Positions 33,363 to 46,608 of a stretch of 64,000 nucleotides of DNA are shown one piece after another; within the stretch, counting starts at the first letter, position 1; every line of letters starts with the position of its first letter. Made by a program: the position numbers and the translations under genes. The notes below the pieces were generated by a model, which had not been told where the DNA came from, made no database searches, and saw only the letters and a program-made list of their open reading frames with translations. Source of the DNA: Coriaria nepalensis. Its lineage: Eukaryota; Streptophyta; Magnoliopsida; Cucurbitales; Coriariaceae. The stretch spans positions 8,673,001-8,737,000 of the forward strand of contig CP114498.1 in NCBI GenBank assembly GCA_027186245.1, in the 5' to 3' direction.

Positions 33363-34230
33363 CCTCTCGAGTAAATGAATTGATAAAGCCTGGTGCGAGA
33401 GACCTGTACCAATCACTGGCTGAATCAGTCACGGTGATATGAAAACATTGACACATGAGCTCGTCCGACATATCATTCATCCTCATGCATGTTTTGTATG
33501 AGTTCACGTTGTCCCATCATACATCATGGTTGGAGCCCTGAACTTCTTCGGTAATTGTGCGTTTTGGACTCTCTCGGTAAATGAACTTTCTAGCTCGTCC
33601 ATACACAACGTGGTGCCCTTTACTGCAGCCTCTAGTTCCCTCATTCGCTTTGTCAACTCTAGGATTACTTTTGTTTGCCCTACTGGGGTCTCAGTCGATT
33701 TCACAGGACGCATTGTGTCCTTCAGCACTTATGAGAGTATTGGATTCCAAACAGTATCCGTTGAATCACCTCGCTCTCCTCCAGCCGTGATCATCCTCAA
33801 GTGAGATGCTGCGTCATCCTCTTCAGATTAGGATCCCTCAGCCGGTCGCAAGCATCTCCTTTGTGGTTCCTCTGATTCTTTCGACCTCATTCTCGCCCTT
33901 ATGTATGCAATTCTTGCTTCTATAGAACGCTCCACCACATGGCTCATTCTTTCCACTAAGCCCCTCTTCATCCTTTCGATGGCCTATAGTATGTCCACTC
34001 CACTAGTTGCTACTGGAGGGGTCTGCAGAGGCGTTGGTCTTCTTCTGGCTATGCTCGTCGAACACGTTACTCTTTCCTCGGGTAAGGGCGGGAGGACTCC
34101 TCTTCCTCTACCTCTCCCCCCCCCCCCCCCTCCTCACTCTCACCTATATGTTCTCCTACTAAATCCTCCATCTCGTATCCTCCTCTTAGTCAAGCCCTTG
34201 ATCTGTTGGAACTTTTAAAGATGGAGACAA
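33362..34230 (-). mobile_element. Ty3-gypsy gag fragment (retrotransposon gag domain)
   Basis: Minus-strand frames at 33728-33504 and 33507-33362 read KFRAPTMMYDGTT, VNSYKTCMRMNDM, CFHITVTDSASDWYRSL and PGFINSFT. This is the retrotrans_gag domain of plant gypsy elements, with a short deletion between the first two blocks. The more N-terminal region to 34230 is arginine- and proline-rich and contains a C/G homopolymer near 34116-34130. The domain is cut off at 33362, where psaB-derived DNA begins. Confidence 0.82.
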
Positions 34231-34289
34231 TCGTCCTCACGGTCGATGCCAAACTATTAATGTAGATTTCCGTCCGTTGTGAAAGGCTC

Positions 34290-34647
34290 TACGATCCATA
34301 GTATGTTCCAAGATCAACTCCTGCACTCACCAACAAACTGCGGTCGGAGTGGTGGTCGACCAACCCCCCTCCGACGCTCTAGTTAGTTTTTTAAGAGGAA
34401 AAATGAAGAATATTGAAGAAACTTGTTCTTTTCTTAATTAATTTTGCATTAACTATTTTTCTCAAGACATTTGGTTTTTATACCTGATTTAATTTAGGTG
34501 GCTCCCGATAGCTTTACACGTGTCACCCCTTCATTGCTTTATTTTCTGCTCCATGATAGGTGTCAGCGCCCTACAATCTGACATAACAGGGATTTGCTCC
34601 CTACTCGCTTGTTCTTCTGGGCAGTAAAACATCATCCCAGTCTGACA
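34290..34647 (-). mobile_element. 5' LTR of the gypsy element (Tat/Ogre-like)
   Basis: On the minus strand the DNA starts TGTCAGACTGG at 34647 and has a TATA-like GTATAAAAACC near 34473. It includes ACTAGAGCGTCGGAG near 34375, a signature of Tat/Ogre-type LTR ends, and lies directly upstream of the gag fragment in the same orientation. The 3' border of the LTR is uncertain. Confidence 0.6.
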
Positions 34648-34649
34648 TC

Positions 34650-37061
34650 CCAATCATTATATATATATGAAATAAGAAAGTCAAAATTGTTTGTATAGAA
34701 AATGATAAAAAAAATAGATTGGATCGGAAGTGAATGACGTTTGCCGATAGTGATAAAACATAAAATAAAGTAGGTGGGATTTCACGGGCTATGTGATACC
34801 AAAAAGAAAAATCTACAAAACATAAATGAACTCAGGAAATAAAGAAAAGTAAAAAAAATCTCATATTTTAGAAGTATATATATATAATTAACTAATATAT
34901 GAAAATTAATAAATAAATTACTATTATATGTGTTTGATTGATGTATATAATTTTCTCGAAAAATAAAAATTAGATATAATTAGAAAGAAAAAGATTATCA
35001 TGTCCTATGGCTACGGTAAAGTTTCCTTAAAGCATTCATAGAAATACACGTGTCCAACAAGTCAAGAAATACATCACAAGACATATGATCCATAACACCC
35101 TCCCTCATCATCTCTTGTATTGAGTATCAATGTCAATGCTTCGTGTCCAATTTATAAGTATACTTAGAAAACCTTGTCACGTCCAAGAACTCACAAAAGG
35201 GACAGCTCTACCTCTAATGAACGGACCACTTCGGCTCCTTTATAGACCATCATATGTCCAATAGTGACTACGCGATTAGTTTCCTCCTCCAATTAAATAT
35301 CTTTAATTTTTAAATTAAAGTACACAAATTTATATATTAATTATATTAACGCTTTATTTCATTATTAAAAAAAATTCCAAAAAAAAAAAAGGGGGGAGGG
35401 GGGACAAGATTTTAGTTGACACCTGTCATCTCATATAATTAATTACATTATTCGTATAAACTTCTTGTTTCATAGTGGTTGGAGTGTCAAGTACCTGACT
35501 TATGTTTTTGCATGAATCTTCTTCACTTAGTTAGTACGTCCGACGTGAAAAACAAATTTTCAATTATTGGCCAAATTATTGCATGAGTATATGTGGCTGT
35601 GTAAACAGGATAGAGTTCTTGTATCGGAAAGATCAATAGAATCAACAGATAATTAGACTTGTAACTAAAGAAAGCACTCCATTTGGATCCTTGTGTGATA
35701 GATACACTAACATTTAGATGACGTGTCTTCACACTAACATTTTATATTCTCTAAAATATATATTTGAATCTATTCCGAATCTATTTTTAATTAATATTTT
35801 ATAAATTATATTTATAATAAATCGATTTATATAAATTATATATAATTAAATAAATTATTTTATTAGAAATACGATATATCTACTAAAAGCAAATGAAAAG
35901 AAAGTTATAAATAAAGAAGTGGAGGGAATCTTTATTGTGTCTTATTGATATTAGCACTGCATATTAAAAAAATAAATAAAAAAAAAATAAAAAAAAATGG
36001 TAGATGAGTTAAATTAGGTTCGTTCGTGCTAAATGATTGATGTTAGCAGTTGATAATGAGTAGGATGGCGAGGGATGCAAATAGGAGAGGATAAGTACCA
36101 AACCTCTTTCAATCTTATCTAACTTATTATTTTAATCCCATAATTAATAATTTAATATTTTCTAGAAGACATATTTAAAATAAGTCTAAATCAATTAATT
36201 TAGATAAATATGGTGGATCAAAATTAGGAAAATTAGATGGATTAAATAAAATATAATAAAATATATAATTAATAAATAAAATAATATAAATGCTTATAAT
36301 CACATCTTATTTTATTTAAAATTTAATTAACATATTATTTATATTTCCATAGATTTATAATGAATTTCGAGCTTAAACCAGGCCGCATTCCAACAATCCG
36401 ATCGGATCAGTACCGTATCTAGTTGGATATAGAAAGAAAACTTGTAAAAGACTCAGTTCTAACAATTTGAAGTTCAATAAATGAGAGAAGAAAGCACACA
36501 CGCTTTGAACAAATAATGAGCAAGGGAAAATGATAGAAACTAAAGCCGCCATTCTAGTCTACTCTACTCTACTCTTTTGAGTCTTGTCCATGCCTTCTAA
36601 ATTGGACCACATTGGCAACTAGAACTTACCCTTTTCATGCCTTTCTGCTTTCTTCTAGCCATCGCCATTCACCAACTTGATTCAATTGCATCCACTCTAT
36701 CTCGATCATGTTTCTCCAACCGTTTTGGTGTACCATTAAATGAGTTTGACATTCTCAACACCCCCCCTTGAGAAGAGAAGATTACATTTAAAATCCAGCA
36801 AAAGAAAGAAAGAATCCCAAATCTTAGTTGCAGGCAGATTTTACAGGCTGAACTGGTTTTACATTGCAAAACATGTTACACAGCAAACAAATAAAAACAC
36901 GGTCGTTTGTTTTTTATTGGAAGTACTTCCGATCTTCCAGAAGCTGATTTAGATCAAAAGGGAGTAAAGCTAGCAGATAATTAAAAAATTGGAAAACAAA
37001 AGAAAGTACCTAAGAATCTGCAAAGCTTATTTTAAATAAGCACAAAATCAATATAACCTCT
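34650..37061. other. AT-rich intergenic region
   Basis: No gene is recognised. It includes A/T homopolymers near 35380 and 35970. A segment near 36755-36770 (CACCCCCCCTTGAGAAG) looks like a copia polypurine tract in reverse, without an alignable LTR pair. The last few hundred bases would hold the NDUFS1 3' UTR and polyadenylation site. Confidence 0.45.
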
Positions 37062-40000
37062 TTATTTCTTCAACAACGTTGAGCTGCACTGTGCCATTAT
37101 CTTCGAAGCCCGAGTAATTGGATCGGTCATGTAGAAATTCTCAACTGCAGGCTCGAAATCTGTTGGGCTCAACTTTGGGACTGATGTGGACTTGGGCTTT
37201 ATTGAAGATGAAAATGTGGCTGGCTGTCTCTCATCTACATGCAAGAGGTTAGGAGCAACAGTACGTATCCGAGATCGGATGGCCCCAAGTGAATCATATG
37301 GCAACTGAATACCTGCCACCTCAGACAGGGCCCGGAGAATTTTCCAATCATCTCTTGCATCACCAACTGTCGACACAGCTGGCAGTGTCTGTTGGGCGCA
37401 ACCCTCTGTGTTCTCATACGTCCCTTCCTTCTCACTAAAAGCTGATGCTGGAAGAACGACATTGGCACGATACACACCATTATCTCCATGATGTCCTTGA
37501 TAAACCACAAAGGCATCTTCCCGAATCTTCTTCAAGTCCACATCATCAGCTCCCATTAGATACAAGAACTTAGCAGATTCGATGCTCTTTTCAGATTCGG
37601 GGATCAGACCGAGGTCAAGGGCAGCAGCCTGGGCAGCGTTGAGGAGGAGTACGTTTAGACCGTTCCAGTCAGGCCTGATGACATTGGCCTTTTCTGCTAC
37701 GGTTTCAATGGTGGAGAAGATTGCATCCTTGTCTTCTCTGTTGAAAAGTCCTGAACCGACTATGATGGCTGGATTTTTGGCCTTTTTGAGGGATGAGAAG
37801 AAGGGGTGACGACCTTCTGCAATTTCCAGGAGGGTTTGAGGTCCCTTCCCAAGGTGTTCGTGATCATAGTTTAAATCGGCTGGTGGGCCGATATAGCCGA
37901 CTTTGGCTTCAGTTGCTCGGACTGTTTTCCGGATTCTTGCATTTACCATAGCGGCTTCTACCCTTGGCTGCAAAAAAATTACCAAAGAGGTAAAGAGAAA
38001 TAATACTTCAATTGGAAGCATATATTCGGGGATTGGCTAGATTGAAGAGAGATTGGGGGAGGGCAGAAATAACCCAGCTCAAAGCAACAATGAGAATCCA
38101 GAAGACTGATAAGAAATTCTGCTAATTGTTTAACTAAAAAAAATTATGCTCACATGTGATAGTTGAAAAAGCAGGATGGAGGTAATCAGAAAATGGAAAT
38201 TACAAAGCAAATTGCTAAAGTTACCTGTGTTCCGACCAAAAGGAAGACATCTGTCTTTTCAAGGCCAGCAATGCCAGTATTGAGTAAATATCCAGAGCGC
38301 AGATCAGCATTGGGGTGAGAGCCATTTCCCTCACATGAGATGCTATTGGATCCTAACCTATTCAAGAGATCCTTTAGTGCCATCATGGATTCTGCATCGG
38401 ATAACTTACCAGCGACCCCCACAATTTCCTCGGGTTTGGTCTGAAGGACAACTTCAGCAACCACAGCAAGAGCATCATGCCAACTCACAGCCTTAAAGCG
38501 TCCATCAGAACCACGGACCATTGGATCATTTAATCTCTGTCTCTTCAGGCCATCATAACAGAAACGAGTTTTGTCTGATATCCATTCCTCATTAATGTCC
38601 TGCAACAGATAAGTCTCATGTTAATAGAGATAGATTTACATCTTAAAATCAGTGCTATATCGATTAATATACAAGCAAGTTTTATGATTAAACAGAGTTA
38701 GCAGATGAAGGAACCAGCTTATAAAAAAAACGCAAGCAGTTCCATCTGCTCGATAAAATGAAAGAGAAATCAAAGCAATAAAAACTCTCAAGCTCAAATA
38801 AACTGTTCCTCTGTAACTCTAGCCGGTTATAATAAAACCAGGCAGTCCTACAGTGGACATTGCAGCTAAGAAGAATTCAAAACAAACCTCATTCAGCCGT
38901 GGAAGGATTCGCATGACTTCTGGACCTCGGCTATCAATTCGTATGTTGGATCCAACAGCATCAGTAACATCAATGCTCTCTGTTCCTTTCAATTCCCAAT
39001 TTCTTGCTTTAAATGCAAAAGGTTTTGAGGTAAGGGCTCCAACAGGACAGATATCTATCACATTCCCAGAAAGCTCACTAGTCATTAGCTTTTCGACATA
39101 TGTTCCGATTTCCTCACCACTGCCACGCCCTAACATGCCAAGATCCTGAACCCCAGCAATCTCTGTTGCGAACCTTACACACCTGTTGGTCAAATCGCTC
39201 AGATATGTTGCACCAGCAATCAAAAGAAAAAAAAAACTACTTGGATTGAGTCACAATCCACACAACATTATTAAAAAATCAACTCCTTGCTGGGGCAAAG
39301 CTAGCAAAAACATAATCACCAAAAATAATAATATCAACCCACGCACCCACTAGTGACTGGCAAGGATTAGGATATCTTTTATTTTTGCAAAATAGGAAGG
39401 CTGACCTGGTACATTGAATGCATCGGGTCATTACAGTTTTGACCAAAGGACCAAGATTCTTATCTACTACAGATCTCTTCATTTCAGTGAACCGGCCACG
39501 ATCTGAACCGAAGGCCATAGACTGATCCTGAAGGTCACATTCTCCACCCTGATCACAAATTGGACAATCTAAAGGATGGTTCATGAGCAAAAATTCCATC
39601 ACTCCTTCTCGAGCTTTCTTTGCCACTGGTGTATCAGTCTTAATTTTCATTCCTGGAAAGAATATAGCCAGACATGTTACTATTTCACCCACACAAAATA
39701 TATCATATAGCATCAATTACAGTAATATAAATCCTAAGAAGCACCTAAGTTCAGATTGAAGAGTTATAATACCGCATAAATGGGAGAAGAGATATACATA
39801 TAAAGTATCATCATCGATGGGGACCAAACGCAGAAGCCAAATCATTGACAAGTTTGGATAAGTATCATGTAACAAAAACACGAGGAATTATAAACTAGAC
39901 TAATGAATCAAAATGCAGGTGAGAAAAAACGAGCAAAAGAGAGTTAATTGTGGTCAGTTTAGAGCAGCATGAAGTTTAGGAAACTAATTCAGCTCAGAAT

Positions 40001-40479
40001 CAATCCAAAAAGTTAGGTGAGATAATATAACGAATTGGTCAAATTTCCTAACCCGGAAGAGCGGGCATGGCGCAAGAAGCTACAGGCTTAGGGGACTTCT
40101 CGACCTCGACGAGGCACATTCTGCAATTTCCCGCGATCGAAAGCCGATTATGGTAACAGAACCTAGGAATATCGACTCCAGCAACCTCGCAGGCCTGAAG
40201 AACAGTCATCCCCTTAGGAATTTTCACCGGATAGCCATCAACAAAGACTTCGATAGCATCCTCCGGATTTATGAATTCAACACGGGCCCCGCCCACAGGG
40301 GTCCGAGGCCGGAGATCCGTCTTCGGTTCCAGTTGAGCCTGAGCTGCGGAAGCTTCGGCGTTGTGTAGCTCGGGTGTGGAGACAATGGCGCGTAGGTGGA
40401 GGAGATTTATAGGGTTTTGCGAATTGAGGAGCCTGGAAGCAGGTCTCACGGCTCGTGAAGCTAGCAAACCCAATCCCAT
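37062..40479 (-). CDS. NDUFS1: NADH dehydrogenase [ubiquinone] iron-sulfur protein 1, mitochondrial (complex I 75 kDa subunit)
   Basis: Five exons (40479-40053, 39652-39406, 39182-38888, 38599-38225, 37967-37062) join in frame to 749 codons, the expected plant length. This is the large Fe-S subunit of the complex I peripheral arm, which carries electrons from NADH toward ubiquinone in the mitochondrial matrix. An N-terminal presequence (rich in Arg, Ser and Leu, residues 1-60) is followed by the ligands of all three clusters: 2Fe-2S C108, C119, C122, C136; His-ligated 4Fe-4S H168, C172, C175, C181; and 4Fe-4S C220, C223, C226, C270. The molybdopterin-oxidoreductase-like domain follows. All introns are GT-AG. 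The upstream intergenic DNA has TGGGCC elements, common in promoters of nuclear genes for mitochondrial proteins. No defects are seen. Confidence 0.96.
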
Positions 40480-40712
40480 CGCTGTTAAGGATTACTCAGT
40501 CTGATCGATATATCGTGACCGAATGGAAGGCACCGTATAGGAGGAGATCAGTGAACTACAGAGAGGGGAAGAGCGGAAGAAGGAGGAGAGGCTGAAATGG
40601 AGGAATGGTCGTGGAGCAGCTCTTCCTCGCCGACCGACGGGTGACTCTATTCGGGCTTTTGCCGACCCATGTTTGCTTCGGACTTTATCTATTTCTTTCA
40701 AGCTTCCTTGAT

Positions 40713-40731
40713 GGCCCAATTTCTAGGCCCA
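40713..40731 (-). promoter_or_regulatory. Pair of TGGGCC (site II) elements upstream of NDUFS1
   Basis: Two GGCCCA hexamers (40713-40718 and 40726-40731; TGGGCC on the gene strand) lie about 235-250 bp upstream of the ATG. Such motifs are typical of nuclear genes encoding mitochondrial respiratory-chain proteins. Function is inferred. Confidence 0.55.
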
Positions 40732-40734
40732 TGA

Positions 40735-41580
40735 TGGTAGGAATTTTTATTTAATTTATTCTTTTTTTATTCTTTTATTTTTCTTTCTTCCTTTCTATAT
40801 TTCGATTCCTTGAAAAAAAAAGAGAATAAGAATAAAAAAGAGAATATAATAATAATAATAATTTTTATATATTTATTTAATTATATACAAAATAGAATAA
40901 ATGATAGTAAATAAAAAAAACTAATATTTTGATATTAGAAAATTATAAAAATTATTTTAATGTTATTATGAAATTTTAAAAATAGATAAAATATTTTTTA
41001 TAAATAAATAATTAGAGTAAGTTTTTATAAAAATATATATTTTAATAAAAATAAAAATAAAAGAATAATTATTTTCATTATATAGAAATAGCATTTTCAT
41101 TCCTCATTTTATCATTTTCTAAATCAAACGGTAAAATAAAATAAAAAATCATTATGTTACCATAAACAAAAAATTAAACTAAATATGTTCTTAGTAATTG
41201 ATCCATTAATTCCATTTCAGATTATCCGATCCTAAACTAGACTTCTAGACATTTCGACCTGTAGCCACCTCCGCCCGCCAATTCAGATATCAGGTCAGAT
41301 GTTTAGATTTTTCTATGCACCCCTACGTCCATACATAATGCATTCTTTCAAGCTCTTTTTTTTTTTTTTGAGATACTAATAAGTTCAATATAGAAGTGTA
41401 GTGAGTAAAAATACAAGTTTCAATGGCACTAAAATTTCCCTAAAAAAATTTCAAAAGCAAAAAGGACGCAACTAATGGAAACTCGGCATCCCCACGAGAG
41501 ACAAATCAAAACCCTAATGGAAATTTGAAAGGACAGGCTTTACGTTCTTTTACAAAATCATATAGAGTGATAAACCTCAT
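40735..41580. other. AT-rich spacer
   Basis: No coding sequence is seen between NDUFS1 and the 3' end of nicastrin. A poly-T tract lies near 41357-41371. The nicastrin 3' UTR is probably in the last 100-200 bases. Confidence 0.5.
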
Positions 41581-41582
41581 CA

Positions 41583-44500
41583 TCAATCATTTTTCAAGGC
41601 CTTTGAGATGAAAGCTCTCACAATGACTACAGCAACATAAGCCAAGATTGTGGTGAGAATGCCCCCAAGTAAAACAAGCCAATCATAAGTTGCATGTTGG
41701 ACCGTATAGAACCGTAGTCCAATCGTGTTCCAATTGCTTTCAGTCCATACAGGATCCACCATCCCCATTGGATCAGAGGAATTTGAAGGTAACACGTACC
41801 AACTCTCTGATTCAAACTTCAACCGTGTTGAATAAGCCGGAACATACCTGTGAACAATATTACTGCATCCTTTAAATATCAAATACAAGAAAACAAGGTA
41901 ATAAGAAACTAAACTACCTTCAGATTCGTTCGGTGCAAGAGGTTTGAAACTGGAATGAAGGAAAACTATAGTTTTGGCACTGTAATGAAGGCATACAATG
42001 GTTTTGGCTAACTGTATTTTTAGACTTAAAGAGAGTAAAAAAGAACACAAAAATCCTTATACCTGGTTGTGGACAGAACACAAACTCCCTTTCCATCTGT
42101 CTCTGCTTTAATGCACACTTCACCATTGTCACCACAACCTTGTGAACAGTCAGAGCTAGCATTTTTTTTAGGACCAGAAGTTTTGTCGGCCAAGAAGTTC
42201 CAAACAAACCTTGGAACATCATTTACATATCCAGGATAAGGCGTGGAGGAAGGTTCGTCGATTATAACACCAGCATAATGATTCGGGCAGGGATTGGAGG
42301 GAGAAATGTATTTCTTCACCAAGTTGCAAGAGAGACCCGGATCACAGATCAGTAGACAACCTATAAGTTCTTGAACTAGTGAGGCATTTACGTTGATAGA
42401 AGTTAGTGCAGTATTGCTTGATTCGATTTTTTCTGTCGAAAGAATATAAAGGGTACGGGCAATAAGGGAAGCAGCAGATGCTACGGAGGATGAGTTTATA
42501 TTAGCTGCAAAGAAAATGTGAATGTGAGGAGATGTAGAGTGTATAGATATTGATGATAGTGAAATGGGAAAAGAGGGGAATTAAAATTGACTTACATATA
42601 TTGTCAAGGTGGCTCTGGTAGAAATTGTTGGTGAAGTTAGTATCAAAGTCTTCAAGTACCATCCCAGAAACCTGGGAATTCTGCAAAGATAGGGAGGAAA
42701 AGGGGGTGAATTGATCTGTTAGGGCAAAGTGAATTTTAAGCATTTTATGTTAAAATTATTCTAAATAAAAGGGAATTATGTCCTGTACATTTCTTAGAAA
42801 TGCCATCAAGGAAGATGGAGGTATCCCAGGATTTGAAGAGCTTGCTGGCAAGAGTGTAATTTTTTCTGATCCAAGTGAATCTCGAGCATTCTTCAAAGCA
42901 TCCCATGTTTCATTTGTGGCAGATGAAACCTATATATAATATATAGGTAGCAAATTAGCCACAATCTAAATCCCAATGCTGACTGAGAATCAAATAAATT
43001 TAAAAGGAAAAGAAATGAGCTCTCACCCTTGTTAGATGGGCAAAAAACCCTTGACTTGAGCTCTTGCCAACAGATCCAACCTCCAAAATCTGTTGCAAAA
43101 TCATTCAAAGAAGTTACACTTACATCAATATGATACATGGATTGAGGACGACGACTTTAATTTTCCATAGTGTCGATAAATACCGTCTCAATTAATGTGG
43201 TATCCAGGCCCTTAACAGCATCTGACTGCTGATCAAGTTCAAGTACAAACCTTCTACTACCAAGGTAGCCCCATGACTCTCCCGTGAAAACAGCAAAAAC
43301 AAGCTACAATAAGATGGGGATTTGTTGGCAACAAATGTAAAATCTGTTATCAACTAAAACCTCTGAAACCTACAACATCTTGTATAAATAGAATGTACTG
43401 TATGAGAAGACATTCGCACCTGTTTACTAAGGCTATTTAGACCGTCAACTTTAGAAAGTGCGTCAACTGCAGCAAGAAGTGCAATCAGGCCCTAGAAATA
43501 TTACAAGAATAATTTAATCAATTTGACTGGCAGAATAAGCATTAAGAAACAAGTTTATGTTTCAAAACAGAAAATCTTTCTTGCTTAACAGAGTACATAC
43601 AGAGATAGGAGAGTCTGCACCAATGCTTTTATCATGGAAGAAAGAAGCTGAATCCATAGATGCTACTGTCAGTATAATTCCCCTTGGCTGCTCTGAGGAT
43701 TGAATGTTTATTGGTGGAAGTGATGACCAAACACTGCCTTTCACAATCAAGATACAGAATTCACTTAATGGAAATGTCTGCTAATTATTCTTCATATCTC
43801 ACTTTCCCCAGTAATAAAAATGTTGAAACTTTGGGTAAAATATATAGCAGGACAAAAGCTACCAATATAAACCTAACCTGTATCCTCCTAATGGCAGGCA
43901 TGCCCCTTCCTTTAAGCAAGATTCTGAATCATGAATCCCAGATTTTGTTGTCTAACACAAGCAAAGTTAGTACAAGTGAGTAGTGGCTAATAATAAACCT
44001 CGCAAAATTTCGATTAGTTGTAACAATTGTGATACATAAATCATATTGAAGCACTAGAATCAGATACCTGCATCACCAGATCAAACTCAGCCACATTGGA
44101 TGTATAAGATTTCTTGCTCTTCACATTTTCTGCAGCAGCCTGCATTAGATGATGACAATTAATATGCTGTGATTGAAATCAAAAGTCAATTTGTGAAACA
44201 CAGAATTACCTTCTCTGCAGTCCTCGTGCTGTTCTCAGAAAGTAAGAATACAGGAAAGTTATAATTGTTCCATATCATACTAGAGCCCTGGAAATGTGAA
44301 ATTAGATGCTTTAGATTGTAATCAGATATAGAGATGAGAACTTCCAGGGGGAAAAAAAATCTTAAATTTCATGTTGTAATGAGCACTTGAAATACAATCA
44401 TTCTCATAAATGTAAGGTGTGTTTCCTCAACCCATTTAATTTACCAAGTCACCATATAATGGTTACTTAATAAAACTTCCAGTTTAGTAACAATTGGACA

Positions 44501-45960
44501 TGCCTCATGAAGTTGTCAATCATGATTAGCCACATGACTCAAGGCAAAATAAAAAATTTGCAGTAAGAAGCTTCCTAAAGGTATACATATAGAAACTGTC
44601 AAAAAGTTTTAACACATACAATCGGATTCCATTCGTAGTTAATGCTTTGGTAAGGAGAAAATTGAGCTTGTGGAAACTTTTGAGCTGGTGAAAATCCTAC
44701 AACAAAGTAAAGATGGCATGGCATTATCAGCAGCATATATTATAATCTACTCACCTGGATTAGCATGTTATATAGATTTAAATAAACAAAAATACAGGTA
44801 GATAATATATATGAACAAGTTGGTAATGGAAATTTACCTTTCAACTTAGTTTGATTTTCATCCCCTGATTCAACTAAGATGCCACCAACATTGCGAGTAA
44901 AAGTTGAGTCACTAGAGATTCTGAAATTAAAAGAAATTTCTGACATATAAAATCATGTCCAGCAGATTTAAGGATGACCAACAAGGTCATTAGACTCGAG
45001 AAATACATAATGAATGCATGAAGACATAGGGCAAAACATTTTGATAGAAGACAATGAATTTTACATAGGCTATCTTGATAGTCATAAGAAACGTGTCACT
45101 GTCCATAGATCACTAATATGACTTGTGATATAACAATGTACATACTTGCCTGTTAAACAAACTTTGAAAGTCTTCCATAGACACCAGAATTGCAGATAAT
45201 TGTGACAGGTGATCAGCTTCTCTGAATCTTACTATTGGAGCTACAACCTTTACTCGTCCAGGATCTGAAACACAGACAAGAATAACAAGGATAATTTCCA
45301 AAAAAGAAAAAATTCACCTAGATAAACATATATACAGCATAATCATGGCACTATTTTTTTTACGCATGGGGGGATGGACCTACTTGAGCAACCAATATCA
45401 CCAGTTAAATTGAGCAATCGCACACAAGGAGAACCATCAACAACAGTGTACATTGAATGCTGAAGATCAGGGACTGAAGCCATGGAGTGGGTTTGTGCTG
45501 GATTTTCCCAAAATTGAAATGATTAGAAATTCAAATCACAGAGAGACAGAGGATTGCACATTCATGTTTGAAGGAAGGATAGCACAGGCCAGAATATGCA
45601 GAACTATGAATGAACCACAATTATGCAGTTTTGAAATTGATCATCCTATAAAGCCTATTCCAAACCTTACTTTTTTTCTTTTTTCTTTTTTTTTTTCCTT
45701 TGCAAAATGAAATGTGAAATGGAAGCCAAAGGAGAAACTACAGGTATTAGCTTCAAGCATTTATCACTAGAGCTCGTAAATAATCAGTTCGACTAATATT
45801 CCGTTTTGATTTTGCTTTCTCATTTCTCCTTCAACCTCAAACTGAAATGATCTAATTCAGCTGTTATGGAAGAAGAAGAAGAAGAAGAAACCTCACCTGA
45901 GAAAGAGCGACGAAGCCGAAGAGTGAACAAAAAAAGTAGATAGAGAAGCTTGGAGGCCAT
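41583..45960 (-). CDS. NCT: Nicastrin (gamma-secretase subunit)
   Basis: Sixteen exons were traced on the minus strand: 45960-45897, 45473-45384, 45264-45150, 44920-44838, 44696-44620, 44287-44210, 44139-44068, 43951-43878, 43733-43601, 43491-43420, 43303-43184, 43089-43027, 42929-42789, 42680-42596, 42504-42063, 41847-41583. They give 657 codons without a stop. The protein has a short hydrophobic N-terminus, a large lumenal domain of the aminopeptidase-like fold (VFAVFTGESWGYLGSRRF, PRGIILTVASMDS), conserved cysteines and a single C-terminal transmembrane helix (WLVLLGGILTTILAYV). VDPVWTESNWNT precedes the helix, as in plant nicastrin. It is the substrate-gating subunit of gamma-secretase, in endomembranes. 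Intron 3 uses a GC donor. The start lies about 650 bp from the divergent ZNF830-like ATG. Confidence 0.93.
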
Positions 45961-46608
45961 GGCGGGTACAGTCATCAAGCGCATCAGTTTTGGTCAAAAC
46001 CAAAGGCCTCGCGACTTGATCTTCTGCACTCTCGACTCTACTTCTCTCTCTTTTCTGAGATGAAAAATCTATAATGAGGTGGCAGTATTGTAAATAAGTC
46101 CACGCTGCTACGCTGTCGTTTTGCTCGTTCTCCATATTTTTCAGTGAGCATCAATTTTTTTTTTTGGCCAGATCTTCAGTGAACATCAAATTGGCTCTCT
46201 CCGATCAGACAGTTCTCCCTCTCGGTCTCTCCTCCTCCTCCATAAAGCAGCGACGGTTGTGTTTCGCCGGCGGACACCACTTAAAGCCCTTACAGGTACC
46301 TCTATCTCTCTACCTTTCGAGCTGTGCTCTCTTTCCATGTCCATCGTCTACGTGCTTCGTGCTCTGTCTCTCTCTCTCTCTCTCTCCCTTCCCTCCCCTC
46401 TCTCTCTCTCTCTGTGCTCTTGGCAGCTCTTTCAAGCAAACCCTGTCACAATCAAAGCATCTTCCTTCCTATTAGTGCTTCTTACACTCTTATCATCACT
46501 ATCTCCATGATTTGAGGTAGTGGGCATTCATAACTTGATTTAGTTTCAATTAATTTGGTCTATGATTTCAATATTCTGGCAGATTTTGTCATCTAAAAAA
46601 AAGGAGGA
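45961..46608. promoter_or_regulatory. Shared divergent promoter of nicastrin and the ZNF830-like gene
   Basis: The two ATGs face away from each other, 648 bp apart. The right half is pyrimidine-rich, with (CT)n runs at about 46369-46412, and seems to be the 5' leader of the zinc finger gene. That leader probably contains an intron (acceptor CTGGCAG ending at 46581). A bidirectional promoter is inferred from spacing. Confidence 0.5.

Noticed and set aside
35523..35732. Minus-strand 69-codon frame
   Set aside because: No family resemblance, in AT-rich DNA, without splice or promoter context.
37235..37516. Minus-strand frame of 93 codons inside NDUFS1
   Set aside because: Out-of-frame shadow of NDUFS1 exon 5.
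46164..46515. Three overlapping Ser/Leu-rich plus-strand frames
   Set aside because: Translations of (CT)n-rich 5' leader and intron of the ZNF830-like gene; low complexity.
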